Origin: Nocardia gamkensis NBRC 108242
GTDB lineage: Bacteria; Actinomycetota; Actinomycetes; Mycobacteriales; Mycobacteriaceae
Reading direction: 5' to 3'
Length of the DNA stretch: 64,000 nucleotides
Assembly: GCF_001612985.1 (NCBI RefSeq)
Contig: NZ_BDBM01000005.1
Span: 62,001 to 126,000 of the forward strand
Shown here: positions 63,989 through 64,000 of the stretch, one piece after another
Layout of the letters: each line of letters starts with the position of its first letter
Position numbering within the stretch: the stretch's first letter is position 1
Translations under genes and position numbers: made by a program
The notes under the pieces: generated by a model
Database searches by the model: none
The model's input: the letters and a program-made list of their open reading frames with translations, nothing else
What the model was told of the DNA's origin: nothing

Positions 63989-64000
63989 CAGCGGTCGGGC

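Overview
The window is chromosomal DNA of a high-GC mycolic-acid actinobacterium, most likely Nocardia. Codons are strongly G/C-biased at the third position, GTG and TTG starts are frequent, and gene order follows the Mycobacterium tuberculosis Rv0903-to-Rv0858 neighbourhood: prrA-prrB, gltA, citA, serC, sepH, an SpoU-type methyltransferase, a MarR regulator, DUF2530, DUF3027, an Rv0876c-like transporter, DUF2771, cspB, rpfA, an Rv0863/Rv0862c pair, xpb and dapC. Interleaved genes are absent from that backbone, including a neutral ceramidase with its TetR regulator and a salicylate (nocobactin-type) siderophore gene pair, which points to Nocardia rather than Mycobacterium. I see no rRNA, CRISPR array, insertion sequence or prophage. 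These identities come from recognising protein motifs by eye; no database was searched.

Layout. 1-7.4 kb: end of a propionyl/acetyl-CoA synthetase, a haem-binding exported protein, the PrrAB two-component system, a SnoaL-like protein behind a three-copy operator, a YhgE/Pip-like exported protein, an FKBP isomerase and citrate synthase GltA. 7.5-19.7 kb: an MFS exporter, PdxH, CitA, a shortened polysaccharide deacetylase, SerC, SepH, an rRNA methyltransferase, an Eis-like acetyltransferase, YccF and a MarR regulator with a large palindrome. 19.7-33.6 kb: ceramidase/TetR, a sacsin-like GHKL ATPase, DUF3027, glutamine cyclotransferase, a transporter/DUF2771 pair, a scar holding two gene fragments, cspB, and rpfA under a CRP box plus a c-di-AMP riboswitch. 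33.7-47.6 kb: an XPB-associated protein, an M1 peptidase, LysE exporters, XPB helicase, a surface-polysaccharide acyltransferase and DapC. 47.7-55.3 kb: an ECF41/SigJ-type sigma factor, DAHP synthase with an aromatic leader peptide, a carboxymuconolactone-decarboxylase-family protein with an ECF41-type promoter, and a convergent salicylate-AMP ligase/salicylate synthase pair with iron boxes. 55.5-64 kb: PlsB and PlsC (phospholipid synthesis), polyprenol-phosphate mannose synthase, a GAP/Sap-type membrane protein, a Phe-Asp-Glu tRNA cluster, an ScbR-like TetR regulator and tRNA-Lys.

Two features run through the window. First, many genes (about twenty) have a NANNNT, usually TANNNT, hexamer ending 5-9 nt before the start codon and no Shine-Dalgarno sequence, the layout of leaderless mRNAs; I used this to choose several starts. 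Second, several loci carry layered regulatory DNA: a leaderless 23-residue leader peptide with a Tyr-Phe-Trp-Phe run before DAHP synthase, a CRP box plus c-di-AMP riboswitch before rpfA, and a 24-bp perfect palindrome upstream of marR. The leader peptide is the best candidate for an undescribed regulatory system.
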